Assembly (NCBI RefSeq): GCF_008364685.1
Contig: NZ_VTTL01000002.1
Span: forward strand, 1-64,000
Direction of reading: 5' to 3'
Source: Xanthobacter oligotrophicus
GTDB lineage: Bacteria > Pseudomonadota > Alphaproteobacteria > Rhizobiales > Xanthobacteraceae
Length of the DNA: 64,000 nucleotides
Position 1 is the stretch's first letter. Each line of letters begins with the position of its first letter. Positions 1-8,322 of the stretch are shown here, piece by piece. The position numbers were made by a program, and so were the translations under genes. Below the pieces are notes generated by a model that saw only the letters and a list, made by a program, of their open reading frames with translations, had not been told where the DNA came from and searched no databases.

Positions 1-77
1 GTCTTGCCATGATCCACGTGACCGATCGTGCCGATGTTGCAGTGCGGCTTCGAGCGGTTGAACTTCTCTTTGGCCAT
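1..77 (-). CDS. tuf: Elongation factor Tu, N-terminal fragment (runs off the window)
   Basis: The minus strand from 77 encodes the start of EF-Tu, the GTPase that delivers aminoacyl-tRNA to the ribosome. The visible residues MAKEKFNRSKPHCNIGTIGH are followed by the beginning of the P-loop (VDHGK). Only about 25 codons are inside the window; the rest lies to the left. A purine-rich stretch (AGAGA) just upstream of the ATG can serve as ribosome binding site. Two tRNA genes and a lipoprotein gene lie upstream in the same direction. Confidence 0.95.
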   Translation of the reverse strand, partial: MAKEKFNRSKPHCNIGTIGHVDHGK

Positions 78-148
78 CGTTCTCTCTCAGTCGGTCAAGC
101 GCCCCGCACGGGCCGCGAAAAAAGCCGCCGTGGGATAGGGGGTTTCTC

Positions 149-760
149 CTACTTCTGCAAGAGCCACCCGCGATAGGCCTCGGCGAACTTGCGCACGAGG
201 CCGGCCCCCGGATCGTTACCGGACGACGCCTCCACCGCCGAGGCGACCGGGCTCGAAAGCCCGCCCAGCAAGGGAATGGCCACGTTAAGGTCCGGGGAAT
301 CGAGCAGGGTCACGCCATGCTGGTCCACCAGCAGCACCCGCCCGGACAGGGTCGCCACCTGATCGGTGAAGATGCGCCGCGCCACCGAGGGCACGTCGAA
401 GCGCCGGAGGTCCACCACCATCTTCACCGGCTTCTGCCCGGTGAAGATGGATGCCGTCGCCGACGGCATCTCCTGTTGGAACAGGCTCGACGCGCGCGCG
501 AGCGCGAAGGTGGCCATGGCCGGCTCCTCGCGGATGGGGCGCGTCTTGATCCGGTTGATGGTGTCCTGGTCGAGGGCGTGGGCGGCCAGATAGGCCTCCT
601 CCTCCGCCGGCCAGGAGCCGAACGCCTGCGCGCCCTTCACCTCGACGCCGGCGAGGCGGAACTGGCCCAGGTCGGCCAGCGAAATGGAGGGCGCGGGCAA
701 CGACGCGCACGCCGCGAGGATGACGAGCAGGATCGGCCAGATCAGGACTTGCAGGCGCAC
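149..760 (-). CDS. Small lipoprotein of unknown function between tRNA-Gly and tuf
   Basis: A 203-residue protein with a classic lipoprotein signal peptide: a short basic start, a hydrophobic run and a lipobox (LAAC, cysteine near residue 18). It should be lipidated and anchored to a membrane on the periplasmic side. The mature part has no catalytic motif that I recognise; it is a mixed alpha/beta sequence with a central KMVVDLRRFDVP strand. It resembles uncharacterised alphaproteobacterial lipoproteins. It lies 71 bases upstream of tuf and downstream of two tRNA genes on the same strand, so it may be co-transcribed with them. No function can be assigned. Confidence 0.75.
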   Translation of the reverse strand: MRLQVLIWPILLVILAACASLPAPSISLADLGQFRLAGVEVKGAQAFGSWPAEEEAYLAAHALDQDTINRIKTRPIREEPAMATFALARASSLFQQEMPSATASIFTGQKPVKMVVDLRRFDVPSVARRIFTDQVATLSGRVLLVDQHGVTLLDSPDLNVAIPLLGGLSSPVASAVEASSGNDPGAGLVRKFAEAYRGWLLQK

Positions 761-855
761 GGACTTCCCCCGGAGGTAGGCGGGCGGGAAGCTGCCTCAA
801 AGGAAGCGCAAGCGGAAGTGGAAACTTGCCGCAGGGATATATGCCGGAGGTGGAT

Positions 856-929
856 TGGAGCGGGTGAAGGGAATCGAACCCTCGTATTCAGCTTGGAAGG
901 CTGCTGCTCTACCATTGAGCTACACCCGC
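856..929 (-). tRNA. tRNA-Gly (anticodon TCC)
   Basis: Read on the minus strand, the sequence has a 7-bp acceptor stem (GCGGGTG/CACCCGC), a D-loop with AGCTCAATGGTAGAGC, an anticodon loop with TCC (CTTCCAA) and a T-arm GGTTCGATTCC. The discriminator base is T and the CCA end is encoded. It lies 241 bases downstream of tRNA-Tyr in the same orientation. Confidence 0.95.
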
Positions 930-1169
930 GCGCCGCGACGCTTAACACAGCCTTCCGGCGGGCGGAAGACGGGGCCGATTAGGCTGGGGACAAGTCCGGG
1001 AGGTGATGGCCGCCGGATCACGCCGAAGGGATTTGCTCCCCACAAGCCGGGCGCAGGCACGGGGCCACGGTGGCCGTGCACACGTTCAAGGCTGAGAGTT
1101 CTGAAGCCAGAGACGACCATAAGCCGGAGACCGGGCTTTCGCCCGTCCCGTCTCGGCCCGCACGACGGG

Positions 1170-1254
1170 TGGTGGAGGGGGTTGGATTTGAACCAACGTA
1201 GGCAGAGCCAACGGATTTACAGTCCGTCCCCTTTAACCACTCGGGCACCCCTCC
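1170..1254 (-). tRNA. tRNA-Tyr (anticodon GTA)
   Basis: On the minus strand this is an 85-base class II tRNA: acceptor GGAGGGG/CCCCTCC, anticodon loop CTGTAAA giving GTA, a long variable arm and a T-arm with GGTTCAAATCC. The discriminator is A and CCA is encoded. The order tRNA-Tyr, tRNA-Gly, then tuf recalls the enterobacterial thrU-tyrU-glyT-thrT-tufB operon. Confidence 0.95.
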
Positions 1255-1548
1255 ATCGACGCCCGTCGCACCGGTTCTCCCCAGCTTGAGGCCGGGAGGG
1301 CTTCTTGCCAAGCTGGTGATTCAAGGAATTCCCAGCAGCGCGAAGCCGGCGACGAGCAAGCTCAAATCGCCGTCCGAGGATCGGGGTTATCTGAAAGCTG
1401 TGCGCTGAAGTCAACCGGAAATGATGCCCGTCGGCGCCGCCTGTGGATGGCGCGCCGCCGGTGCCCGGCAACGGGAGCCTTGCCGCGCGGCCCTCTTCCC
1501 CGCCCGAGGCCCCTTGCGCCCGGCGGCGCGGTCTGACAAAGCCTCCCC

Positions 1549-2415
1549 ATGTCCGACCGTCCGCCCCGCGAACCCCGCCGCCCCGGCTCCCGCCCGCCCT
1601 TCACGAGCCGCCCCGGCGCGCCCGGCGCCCCGCGCTGGGCCAAAGGTGGAAGCGGTGGCGGCAACAAGGGCGGCGGCAAGCCTCCGTCCTGGGCCGGCGC
1701 CGACGATGTGGCCCTGCTCTATGGCTGGCACACGGTGGCGGAGGCCATCGGCAATCCCAAGCGGCACTTCCGGCGCCTGCGCGCCACCGAGAATGCGATC
1801 CACCGCCTCGCCGAGGAAGGCCTCACCCCGCCCATCGCGCCCGAGATCGTGCGGCCGGGCGACATCGACAAGCTGCTCGGCGCCGACGCGGTGCACCAGG
1901 GCCTGCTCGCCGAGGTGGACCACCTGCCCTCCCCGCGCCTGAAGGACATCGCCAAGACCGACCTGGTGCTGGTGCTGGACCAAATTACCGACCCGCACAA
2001 CGTGGGCGCCATCGTGCGCTCGGCGGCGGCGTTCGCGGTCAGCGCCATCGTGACCACCGCCCGCCACAGCCCGGCCGCCACCGGCGTCCTGGCCAAGAGC
2101 GCGTCGGGCGGGCTGGAGCATGTGCCCTTCTGCCTCGTCACCAATCTCTCACGCGCGCTCACGGAGCTGAAGGACAACGGCATGCTGGTGGTGGGCCTCG
2201 ACAGCGAGGGCCCCGCCGACCTGGAAGACACGCCCATGCGGGCGCCCCTCGCCTTGGTGCTGGGCGCCGAGGGCAAGGGCCTGCGCCAGCTCACCCGCGA
2301 GACTTGCGACGTGCTCGCGCGCATCGACTTGCCGGGGGCCATCAAGAGCCTCAACGTGTCCAACGCCGCCGCCCTCTCCCTGGGCATGGCGCGGCGGGTA
2401 ATGAAACGCGCCTGA
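1549..2415 (+). CDS. rlmB: 23S rRNA 2'-O-ribose methyltransferase, TrmH/RlmB family
   Basis: A 288-residue SPOUT-class RNA methyltransferase. The first ~55 residues are a low-complexity Pro/Arg/Gly tail, common in alphaproteobacterial members. A substrate-binding domain follows, starting at the LLYGWHTVAEA motif. The C-terminal knotted SpoU domain has the three diagnostic motifs: DPHNVGAIVRSAAAF, LVLGAEGKGLR and IKSLNVSNAAALSL. By family it methylates a guanosine of 23S rRNA (G2251 in E. coli) using S-adenosylmethionine. The exact target nucleotide is inferred from family membership, and other TrmH-type enzymes have related targets. Confidence 0.88.
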   Translation: MSDRPPREPRRPGSRPPFTSRPGAPGAPRWAKGGSGGGNKGGGKPPSWAGADDVALLYGWHTVAEAIGNPKRHFRRLRATENAIHRLAEEGLTPPIAPEIVRPGDIDKLLGADAVHQGLLAEVDHLPSPRLKDIAKTDLVLVLDQITDPHNVGAIVRSAAAFAVSAIVTTARHSPAATGVLAKSASGGLEHVPFCLVTNLSRALTELKDNGMLVVGLDSEGPADLEDTPMRAPLALVLGAEGKGLRQLTRETCDVLARIDLPGAIKSLNVSNAAALSLGMARRVMKRA

Positions 2416-2903
2416 AGTCCCACCCGCAGGGGCCGGGAAAAGCAAGGAGCGCGTTTTTGCATTGCCGCGAAAAGACTTCGCGTCTGCACCTAAGACCATT
2501 GACCAATCGTAACTGTGCCACACCTTCGTCATGGTATTGCCATGGCGCATGACGCGCCGTGAGCACGCACCGGACAACCTGCACCGCAAGCTGACCGGAC
2601 CTCGCGTTCTCTTTGTTCAAGTAAGCCTGCCGGAACACATCCGCACGTCAGAGGCGGAAACGGCGGGTCCACCGAGGAACGCCAAAGGACCCCGCCGCAT
2701 CTCGTGGCTGAAACGCGGCACTTGGATTCCAAGTGTCGCGATCATTTCATCCACCAGGTGAATGCCCTGTGGGCCGACCGTGTCGGACCACAGGTGCGCG
2801 CGGACGCCTTGCGTTGTGCCGGCGCGGCCCGCCTTCCGACAGATCGTGTTCAGTTCGACATCCGCCACGGGCGGAGCCCTGATGCGACGGGAGGGACTTT
2901 TCC
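2416..2903. other. Intergenic region, 488 bases
   Basis: This holds the downstream region of rlmB and the promoter region of the MFS transporter. I see no convincing gene. A good Shine-Dalgarno sequence (GGAGGGA) precedes the transporter start by about ten bases. No clear -35/-10 pair or strong terminator stands out. Confidence 0.5.
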
Positions 2904-4595
2904 ATGAGCGTGACGACTGCAGGGGCGGCCGCCAAGCCGCGTCCCATGACCCGGGAGGAGAAGAAGGTCATCTTCGCCTCGTCCCTCGGCACCGTATTCG
3001 AGTGGTACGACTTCTATCTGTACGGCTCGCTGGCGGCCATCATCGGCGCCCAGTTCTTCAATGTTGCGGGCGCCGACGGCAAGCCCATGTTCGACCAGTC
3101 GACGCGCGATATCTTCGCGTTGCTGGCCTTTGCCGCCGGCTTCCTGGTACGGCCGTTCGGCGCCATCGTGTTCGGGCGCATCGGCGACCTCGTCGGCCGC
3201 AAATACACGTTCCTTGTCACCATCCTCATCATGGGCCTGTCGACCTTCATCGTCGGCATCCTGCCCTCCTCCACCCAGATCGGCATTCTCGCCCCGATCG
3301 TCCTCATCGGCCTGCGCCTGCTCCAGGGCCTGGCGCTGGGCGGCGAGTACGGCGGCGCAGCGACCTACGTGGCGGAGCACGCGCCCCACGGGCGGCGCGG
3401 CTTCTACACCTCGTGGATCCAGACCACCGCGACGCTGGGACTGTTCCTGTCGCTGATCATCATCCTGGTCACCCGCACCCTGGTTGGCGAGCCGGCCTTC
3501 GCGGCCTGGGGCTGGCGCATTCCGTTCCTGGTGTCCATCGCTTTGCTCGGCATCTCGGTATGGATCCGGCTCCAGCTCTCCGAATCGCCGACCTTCAAGA
3601 AGATGAAGGAGGAGGGCACCACCTCCAAGGCGCCACTTTCGGAAGCCTTCGGCGCGTGGGGTAACCTGAAGGTTGTCCTGATCGCCCTGTTCGGCTTGGT
3701 CGCGGGCCAGGGCGTGGTCTCGTACACGGGCCAGTTCTATGCCCTGTTCTTCCTCCAATCGATCCTGAAGGTGGACGGCTACACCTCCAACCTGCTGATC
3801 GCCTGGTCGCTGCTGTTCGGCACCGGCTTCTTCGTGTTCTTCGGCTGGCTGTCCGACAAGATCGGTCGCAAGCCCATCATCCTCGCCGGCTGCCTGATCG
3901 CCGCCGCGAGCTACTTCCCGCTGTTCAACATGATCACCTCCTACGCCAACCCGGCGCTGGAGAAGGCGATCCAGAACGTGCGGGTGACGGTGGTGTCCGA
4001 CCCGGCCAATTGCGGCAGCCTGTTCAACCCGGTGGGCACCCGCATCTATACCGCGCCGTGCGACATGGCCCGCGACTTCCTCGCGAAGTCTTCGGTGAAG
4101 TACGGCACCGAGCCCGGTCCCGCCGGCGCGCCCGTGCAGTTGAAGGTGAACGACGTGGTGGTGCCCTACGGCCCGGACTTCAACAAGTCCGCCGCCGCAG
4201 CGCTGCAGGCGGCGGGCTATCCCACCGCGGCCACGAACAAGGACATCGTCAAGATGGCCCATCCGTTCGACATCTTCCAGCCGCGCACGGCAGCGGTGAT
4301 CGGGCTGCTGTTCATCCTGGTGCTGTTCGTGACCATGGTGTACGGACCCATCGCGGCGGCGCTGGTGGAGCTGTTCCCGGCCCGCATTCGCTACACCTCC
4401 ATGTCGCTGCCCTACCATATCGGCAACGGCTGGTTCGGCGGCCTGCTGCCGGCCACCGCCTTCGCCATGGTGGCGGCCACCGGCGACATCTACTACGGCC
4501 TCTGGTACCCGATCGTGATCGCCCTGATGACCTTCGTCATCGGCCTCCTGTTCGTGCCCGAGACCAAGGACCGCAACATCGACCACTGGCACTGA
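2904..4595 (+). CDS. MFS transporter, metabolite:H+ symporter family
   Basis: A 563-residue inner-membrane protein of the major facilitator superfamily, most like the metabolite:H+ symporter branch (KgtP/ProP-type). The start has the family signature SSLGTVFEWYDFYLYGS, followed by loop 2-3 (GRIGDLVGRKYTF) and LGGEYGGAATYVAEHAP in TM4-5. The second half repeats the loop motif (GWLSDKIGRKPII). A roughly 80-residue hydrophilic insertion at about residues 355-440, with two cysteines, makes it longer than the usual ~430 residues; such insertions occur in a subgroup of this family. Substrates in the family are organic acids or osmolytes, and the sequence does not say which. It has its own terminator and appears monocistronic. 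Confidence 0.85.
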   Translation: MSVTTAGAAAKPRPMTREEKKVIFASSLGTVFEWYDFYLYGSLAAIIGAQFFNVAGADGKPMFDQSTRDIFALLAFAAGFLVRPFGAIVFGRIGDLVGRKYTFLVTILIMGLSTFIVGILPSSTQIGILAPIVLIGLRLLQGLALGGEYGGAATYVAEHAPHGRRGFYTSWIQTTATLGLFLSLIIILVTRTLVGEPAFAAWGWRIPFLVSIALLGISVWIRLQLSESPTFKKMKEEGTTSKAPLSEAFGAWGNLKVVLIALFGLVAGQGVVSYTGQFYALFFLQSILKVDGYTSNLLIAWSLLFGTGFFVFFGWLSDKIGRKPIILAGCLIAAASYFPLFNMITSYANPALEKAIQNVRVTVVSDPANCGSLFNPVGTRIYTAPCDMARDFLAKSSVKYGTEPGPAGAPVQLKVNDVVVPYGPDFNKSAAAALQAAGYPTAATNKDIVKMAHPFDIFQPRTAAVIGLLFILVLFVTMVYGPIAAALVELFPARIRYTSMSLPYHIGNGWFGGLLPATAFAMVAATGDIYYGLWYPIVIALMTFVIGLLFVPETKDRNIDHWH

Positions 4596-4637
4596 CGCCG
4601 GCGCGCGGCTCCCCCGCGCCGCGTCCGGCCCGGCAGG

Positions 4638-4671
4638 ACGGCCCCGCCCCAAAGGCGGGGCCGTTCCTTTT
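4638..4671 (+). terminator. Rho-independent terminator of the MFS transporter gene
   Basis: A perfect 11-bp GC-rich stem (ACGGCCCCGCC at 4638-4648, GGCGGGGCCGT at 4654-4664) with a 5-base loop is followed by TTCCTTTT. It lies 43 bases after the transporter stop codon. Confidence 0.9.
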
Positions 4672-4731
4672 GGGGGCCTGTCTGGGGGTGCTTGTCGCAT
4701 GGCAACGGCGCTGCTAGATCAGAACGGCGGC

Positions 4732-4806
<75 letters not shown>

Positions 4807-5108
4807 TTTGCCCATCGGCCGGCGTCGATCACCGTCGCTGAATTCCAGCGCGCAAGGGGGCGAGGCCGGCGGCATCGATTGCGGTCGGCCTTGGTCTGTG
4901 GGCATCGAGGCACCTTGCCGGCATCTGACCGTGCTGACGTGCTCCCTCTTTTCATGACCATCATGAGCCAGGTCCGGCTGGGCTTGAGTTGCGACCCGAA
5001 TTGGGCCCGCGGGAGCTGGAAAACTCCAGGTCAGGCCTGACCAGAAAACGGCGAGCACGTCACCCATCCCAGAGATGCCGGCGCCAGCGATACCGGCTTG
5101 AGCCGGGT
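4807..5108. other. Intergenic region, about 300 bases, nothing recognised
   Basis: Downstream of tRNA-Thr and downstream of the IclR gene. I see no coding potential with a ribosome binding site and no clear regulatory element apart from the dyad at its right edge. Confidence 0.5.
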
Positions 5109-5157
5109 TAGAGCACGCGCCGATCAGATGGATTCAATCTGATCGGATCCCGCTCTA
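5109..5157. repeat. Nested dyad at the end of the IclR gene (repeat and/or terminator)
   Basis: Two nested perfect inverted repeats: outer arms TAGAGC (5109-5114) and GCTCTA (5152-5157), inner arms CCGATCAGAT (5120-5129) and ATCTGATCGG (5137-5146). The outer right arm contains the stop codon of the IclR gene. It could end that transcript. It also has the look of a dispersed intergenic palindrome, although I see no second copy here. Confidence 0.55.
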
Positions 5158-5874
5158 GCGCCACTGACCACCGAGGATGGCGGTGAGTTCCTGGCCGGCG
5201 GCGAGAAGCACGGGGGACATGATGGCGATCTGGGACGGGGTGAAGCGGGTGCGCGGGCCCGAGAGGGTGAGCGCGCCCGCCAACGCGACCCCGCCCGAGA
5301 AGACCGGTACGGATACCGCGGCCGTTTCTGTGTCGCGCTCCCCATGAGAGACCACGGGAAGGCGCTCCAGCTGAGCCTGCCGCTCGGCGGCGTCCTGCCG
5401 GCGCGAGAAGGCGGTCAGCACGTGGCCGGCGGCACCCTTGTCGAGGGCGAGCACGTCCCCCTCGCGGATATGGTCGCGGATGGGCTGGTTTGAGTCCTCG
5501 CGGAACAGGCACACCCGCACCGGCCCGTCGCGGTGGAAGAAGGCGGCGCTCTCCCCCGTCTCGCGCACCAGCTCGCGCAGGATGGGGCGCACATGCCGGT
5601 CGAGACGGAAGCTGCGCTGGTAGAGGCTGCCGAGGCGCATCACCTCGAAGCCGAGGGCATAGGTCTTGTCGGGCATGCGCACGAGACATCCAGCGCGCTC
5701 CAGCGATACGGCGAGGCGCAGGATCGTGCTCTTGTAGAAGCCGGTACGCTCGGCCAGCTCGTGCAGGCTGAGGGCCGAATCCCCGTCGCGGAACGCCCCG
5801 AGGATGCGAAAGGCGCGGTCCACCGCCTCCACCCCGCCCGCCGACTTCGCTTCCGTGTCCGCTTCAGAAGACAT
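5155..5874 (-). CDS. IclR-family transcriptional regulator
   Basis: A 239-residue regulator. The N-terminal winged helix (about residues 10-70) includes AFRDGDSALSLHELAERTGF and the recognition region KSTILRLAVSLERAGCLVR. The C-terminal IclR effector-binding domain has the typical series GHVLTAFSRR, VSHGERDTETAAVSVPVF and ALTLSGPRTRFT. IclR proteins usually repress, and sometimes activate, a neighbouring catabolic operon in response to a metabolite. It is divergent from the aldehyde dehydrogenase operon. I chose the start at 5874; an upstream in-frame start at 5922 would place the first codons over the divergent promoter. Confidence 0.88.
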   Translation of the reverse strand: MSSEADTEAKSAGGVEAVDRAFRILGAFRDGDSALSLHELAERTGFYKSTILRLAVSLERAGCLVRMPDKTYALGFEVMRLGSLYQRSFRLDRHVRPILRELVRETGESAAFFHRDGPVRVCLFREDSNQPIRDHIREGDVLALDKGAAGHVLTAFSRRQDAAERQAQLERLPVVSHGERDTETAAVSVPVFSGGVALAGALTLSGPRTRFTPSQIAIMSPVLLAAGQELTAILGGQWR

Positions 5875-5913
5875 CCCGTTCCCCGTGACTGCCGACGCAT
5901 GCCTGCGGACGGG

Positions 5914-5942
5914 TTGACACACCCATCTCGCATGGATAATTC
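5914..5942 (+). promoter_or_regulatory. Sigma-70-type promoter for the 6-12 kb catabolic operon
   Basis: TTGACA at 5914-5919, a 17-base spacer, then TAATTC at 5937-5942. It lies 50 bases upstream of the aldehyde dehydrogenase GTG start and reads towards it. The match at -35 is perfect and the -10 is moderate. Confidence 0.65.
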
Positions 5943-5976
5943 TATTAGAAAGAAACTAGTTCTGTCTAGCAGAATT
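5938..5976. promoter_or_regulatory. Candidate IclR operator overlapping the -10 box
   Basis: An imperfect inverted repeat: arms AATTCTATTAGAAAG (5938-5952) and CTGTCTAGCAGAATT (5962-5976), 12 of 15 positions matching, with a 9-base centre. It begins inside the -10 element and covers the probable transcription start, as expected for a repressor site. It is an AT-rich island in GC-rich DNA. Binding by the adjacent IclR protein is inferred from position. Confidence 0.6.
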
Positions 5977-5991
5977 TTTAGGGAGGCACGA

Positions 5992-7470
5992 GTGGAGCGC
6001 TACCAGCTGTTCATCGATGGCGTTTGGTGCGATCCGGCGTCGGGCGCGTGGTTCGAGACCAGTGAGCCGTTCTCCGGCGATGCCTGGGCGCTGATCCCGC
6101 GCGGCACCGCCGCGGACGCGGACCGGGCGGTGGAGGCGGCGCATCGCGCCTTCGTGTCGCCGGAGTGGTCCTCCCTCACCGCCACCCAGCGCGGCGCGCT
6201 GCTGCGCAAGCTGGCGGGGCTGATCGAGGACAATGTGGACCTGCTCGGCCGCGTGGAGCAGCGCGACAACGGCAAGCTCATGGCCGAGGTGGCGGGCCAG
6301 GTGCGCAACGTGGCGCAATGGTTCCACTATTATGCCGGCCTTGCCGACAAGGTCGGCGGCGACGTGGTGCCCATCAACAAGGCCGACGTCTTCAACTACA
6401 CCAGGCTCGAACCGCTGGGCGTGGTGGTGGCCATCACGCCGTGGAACTCGCCGCTCGCCCTCACCACCTGGAAGATGGCGCCGGCGCTGGCGGCCGGGAA
6501 CACCATCGTCATCAAGCCGTCCGAATACACCTCCGCCTCGCTCCTGGAGCTGGCAAAGCTGGCGGAGAAGGCTGGTTTCCCGAAGGGCGTGGTCAATGTG
6601 GTGACGGGCTTCGGCCCCGAGGTGGGCGAGCCGCTGGTGCGCCATCCGCTCACCGCCAAGATCGCCTTCACCGGCGGCGACATCGGCGGGCAGAAGGTGA
6701 ACGAGGCCGCCGCCCCCGGCCTCAAGAAGGTGACGCTGGAGCTTGGCGGCAAGTCGCCGAACATCGTGTTCGACGACGCCGATCTGGAGCAGGCGGTGAA
6801 GGGGGCGGTGGCCGGCGTGTTCGGCGCCTCGGGCCAGACCTGCATGGCGGGCTCGCGGCTGCTTCTGCAGGAGAGCATCCACGACGCCTTCCTCGCCCGC
6901 CTCATCGAGGTGGTGGGGGCCGCGAAGATCGGCGATCCCTCGCTCATGGAGACCCAGGTCGGCCCCATCGCCACCCGCGCGCAGTTCGAGAAGATCCTGC
7001 GCATGATCGAGATGGGCCAGGAGGACGGTGCCACCCTCGCCCTCGGCGGTCATGCGCTCACCGGGCCGGACTATGGGCAAGGCCAGTTCATCGCCCCCAC
7101 CATCTTCACCGGCGTCCAGAACCACATGCGCATCGCCCAGCAGGAAGTGTTCGGCCCGGTGGTGTGCGTGCTGAAGTTCAAGGACGAGGAGGAGGCCCTC
7201 GCCATCGCCAATGACGTGCCCTTCGGCCTCGCCGCGGGCGTGTGGACGAAGGACCTGCACCGGACGCTGTGGTGCGTCGACCGGCTGAAGGCGGGCACCG
7301 TGTGGGTGAACAACTATCGCTCCACCAGCTTCGCCACGCCCTTCGGCGGCTACAAGCGCTCCGGCCTCGGCCGGGAGGGCGGCGTCGAGGCGATCAAGGA
7401 ATACCTGCAGACCAAGAGCGTGTGGATCACCACCAGGCCCAACCGCTCCAATCCCTTCATCCTGGGCTGA
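5992..7470 (+). CDS. NAD(P)-dependent aldehyde dehydrogenase
   Basis: A 492-residue enzyme of the ALDH superfamily that oxidises an aldehyde to its carboxylic acid. Visible motifs are ITPWNSPL and KPSEYTSASLLELA for cofactor binding, TGGDIGGQKVNEAA, the glutamate motif LELGGKSPNIVF, the catalytic cysteine in FGASGQTCMAGSRLL, and QEVFGPVVCVLKF. The TCMAG context resembles betaine-aldehyde and 5-carboxymethyl-2-hydroxymuconate-semialdehyde type enzymes. The GTG start at 5992 has GGGAGG upstream at proper distance; the open frame extends further up but through the regulatory region. It is first gene of the IclR-controlled cluster, 9 bases before the next gene. Substrate unknown. Confidence 0.9.
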   Translation: MERYQLFIDGVWCDPASGAWFETSEPFSGDAWALIPRGTAADADRAVEAAHRAFVSPEWSSLTATQRGALLRKLAGLIEDNVDLLGRVEQRDNGKLMAEVAGQVRNVAQWFHYYAGLADKVGGDVVPINKADVFNYTRLEPLGVVVAITPWNSPLALTTWKMAPALAAGNTIVIKPSEYTSASLLELAKLAEKAGFPKGVVNVVTGFGPEVGEPLVRHPLTAKIAFTGGDIGGQKVNEAAAPGLKKVTLELGGKSPNIVFDDADLEQAVKGAVAGVFGASGQTCMAGSRLLLQESIHDAFLARLIEVVGAAKIGDPSLMETQVGPIATRAQFEKILRMIEMGQEDGATLALGGHALTGPDYGQGQFIAPTIFTGVQNHMRIAQQEVFGPVVCVLKFKDEEEALAIANDVPFGLAAGVWTKDLHRTLWCVDRLKAGTVWVNNYRSTSFATPFGGYKRSGLGREGGVEAIKEYLQTKSVWITTRPNRSNPFILG

Positions 7471-7479
7471 GAGGGCGCC

Positions 7480-8322
7480 GTGGCACTGTCTCCAGACCCC
7501 GCACAGTGGTGGCGCACCGCCATCATCGACATCGCGCCCGGCTCCATCCGCGTGCGCGGCTACGCCATCGAGGAGCTGATCGGCGCCGTCTCCTTCCCCG
7601 AGATGGTCTGGCTGATGCTGCGCGGCGACCTGCCGTCGCCGGACCAGGGCGCGCTCCTCGGCGCGGTGCTGGTGGCGGCCGTTGACCACGGCCCGCAAGC
7701 ACCATCCATCGCCATTGCGCGCATGGCCATGACCTGCGGCGTCGGCGTGAACAACGCCATGGCTTCGGCGGTCAACGCCCTGGGCGACGTGCACGGCGGC
7801 GCGGGCCAGCAAGGCATGGCGCTCTACGCCGCCGTCGCCGGCCGCGCGGGGAGCGGCATCGCCCTCGGGGCCGCCGCTGGCGCCGAAATCGGCGCGCGCC
7901 TGCTGCGGCGCGAGCACGTGCCCGGCTTCGGCCACCGCTTCCACCCGGTGGACCCGCGCGCCGGCCGGCTGCTCGCCCTCGTGGATGAGGCGGCCCGGCG
8001 CGGAGCCGTGGAAGGCCGCTTCGCCGCCATCGGTCGCGCGGTGGAGGAGGCGCTCGCCGCCACCAAGGGCAAGCGCCTGCCCATGAACATCGACGGTGCC
8101 ACGGCGGTGGTGCTGTGCGAACTCGGCTTCGCGCCGGACGAAGGGCGGGGACTCTTCATCCTGTCCCGCTCGGTCGGGATCCTCGCCCACGCCATGGAGC
8201 AGAAGGCGCAGGGCGGCCGCATCAAGGGGCCCATGCCGCCGCAGGTTCCCTACACCTACGACGGGGCGACGCCGCGCACGCTGCCGCCCAAAGCCGCCAA
8301 GGCCGGAGAGACGACGCCATGA
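7480..8322 (+). CDS. Citrate synthase/citryl-CoA lyase-like protein
   Basis: A 280-residue protein of the citrate synthase superfamily, much shorter than true citrate synthase (~430). It keeps the catalytic landmarks of the fold: a first histidine in GDVHGGAGQQGM, a second in GFGHRFHPVDPRA and the aspartate in PMNIDGATAVVL. Short members like this are usually annotated citryl-CoA lyase; they cleave or form a C-C bond between an acyl-CoA and a 2-oxo acid. Reading starts at GTG with GAGAGGG upstream. It overlaps the next gene by ATGA, so the two are translationally coupled, and a CoA-thioester substrate made by that CoA-transferase is a reasonable inference. The actual substrate is unknown. Confidence 0.8.
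   Translation: MALSPDPAQWWRTAIIDIAPGSIRVRGYAIEELIGAVSFPEMVWLMLRGDLPSPDQGALLGAVLVAAVDHGPQAPSIAIARMAMTCGVGVNNAMASAVNALGDVHGGAGQQGMALYAAVAGRAGSGIALGAAAGAEIGARLLRREHVPGFGHRFHPVDPRAGRLLALVDEAARRGAVEGRFAAIGRAVEEALAATKGKRLPMNIDGATAVVLCELGFAPDEGRGLFILSRSVGILAHAMEQKAQGGRIKGPMPPQVPYTYDGATPRTLPPKAAKAGETTP

Noticed and set aside
5956-8190. A long minus-strand open frame opposite the aldehyde dehydrogenase and citryl-CoA-lyase-like genes
   Set aside because: It is antisense to two clear enzymes, has the composition of a GC shadow frame and has no ribosome binding site.
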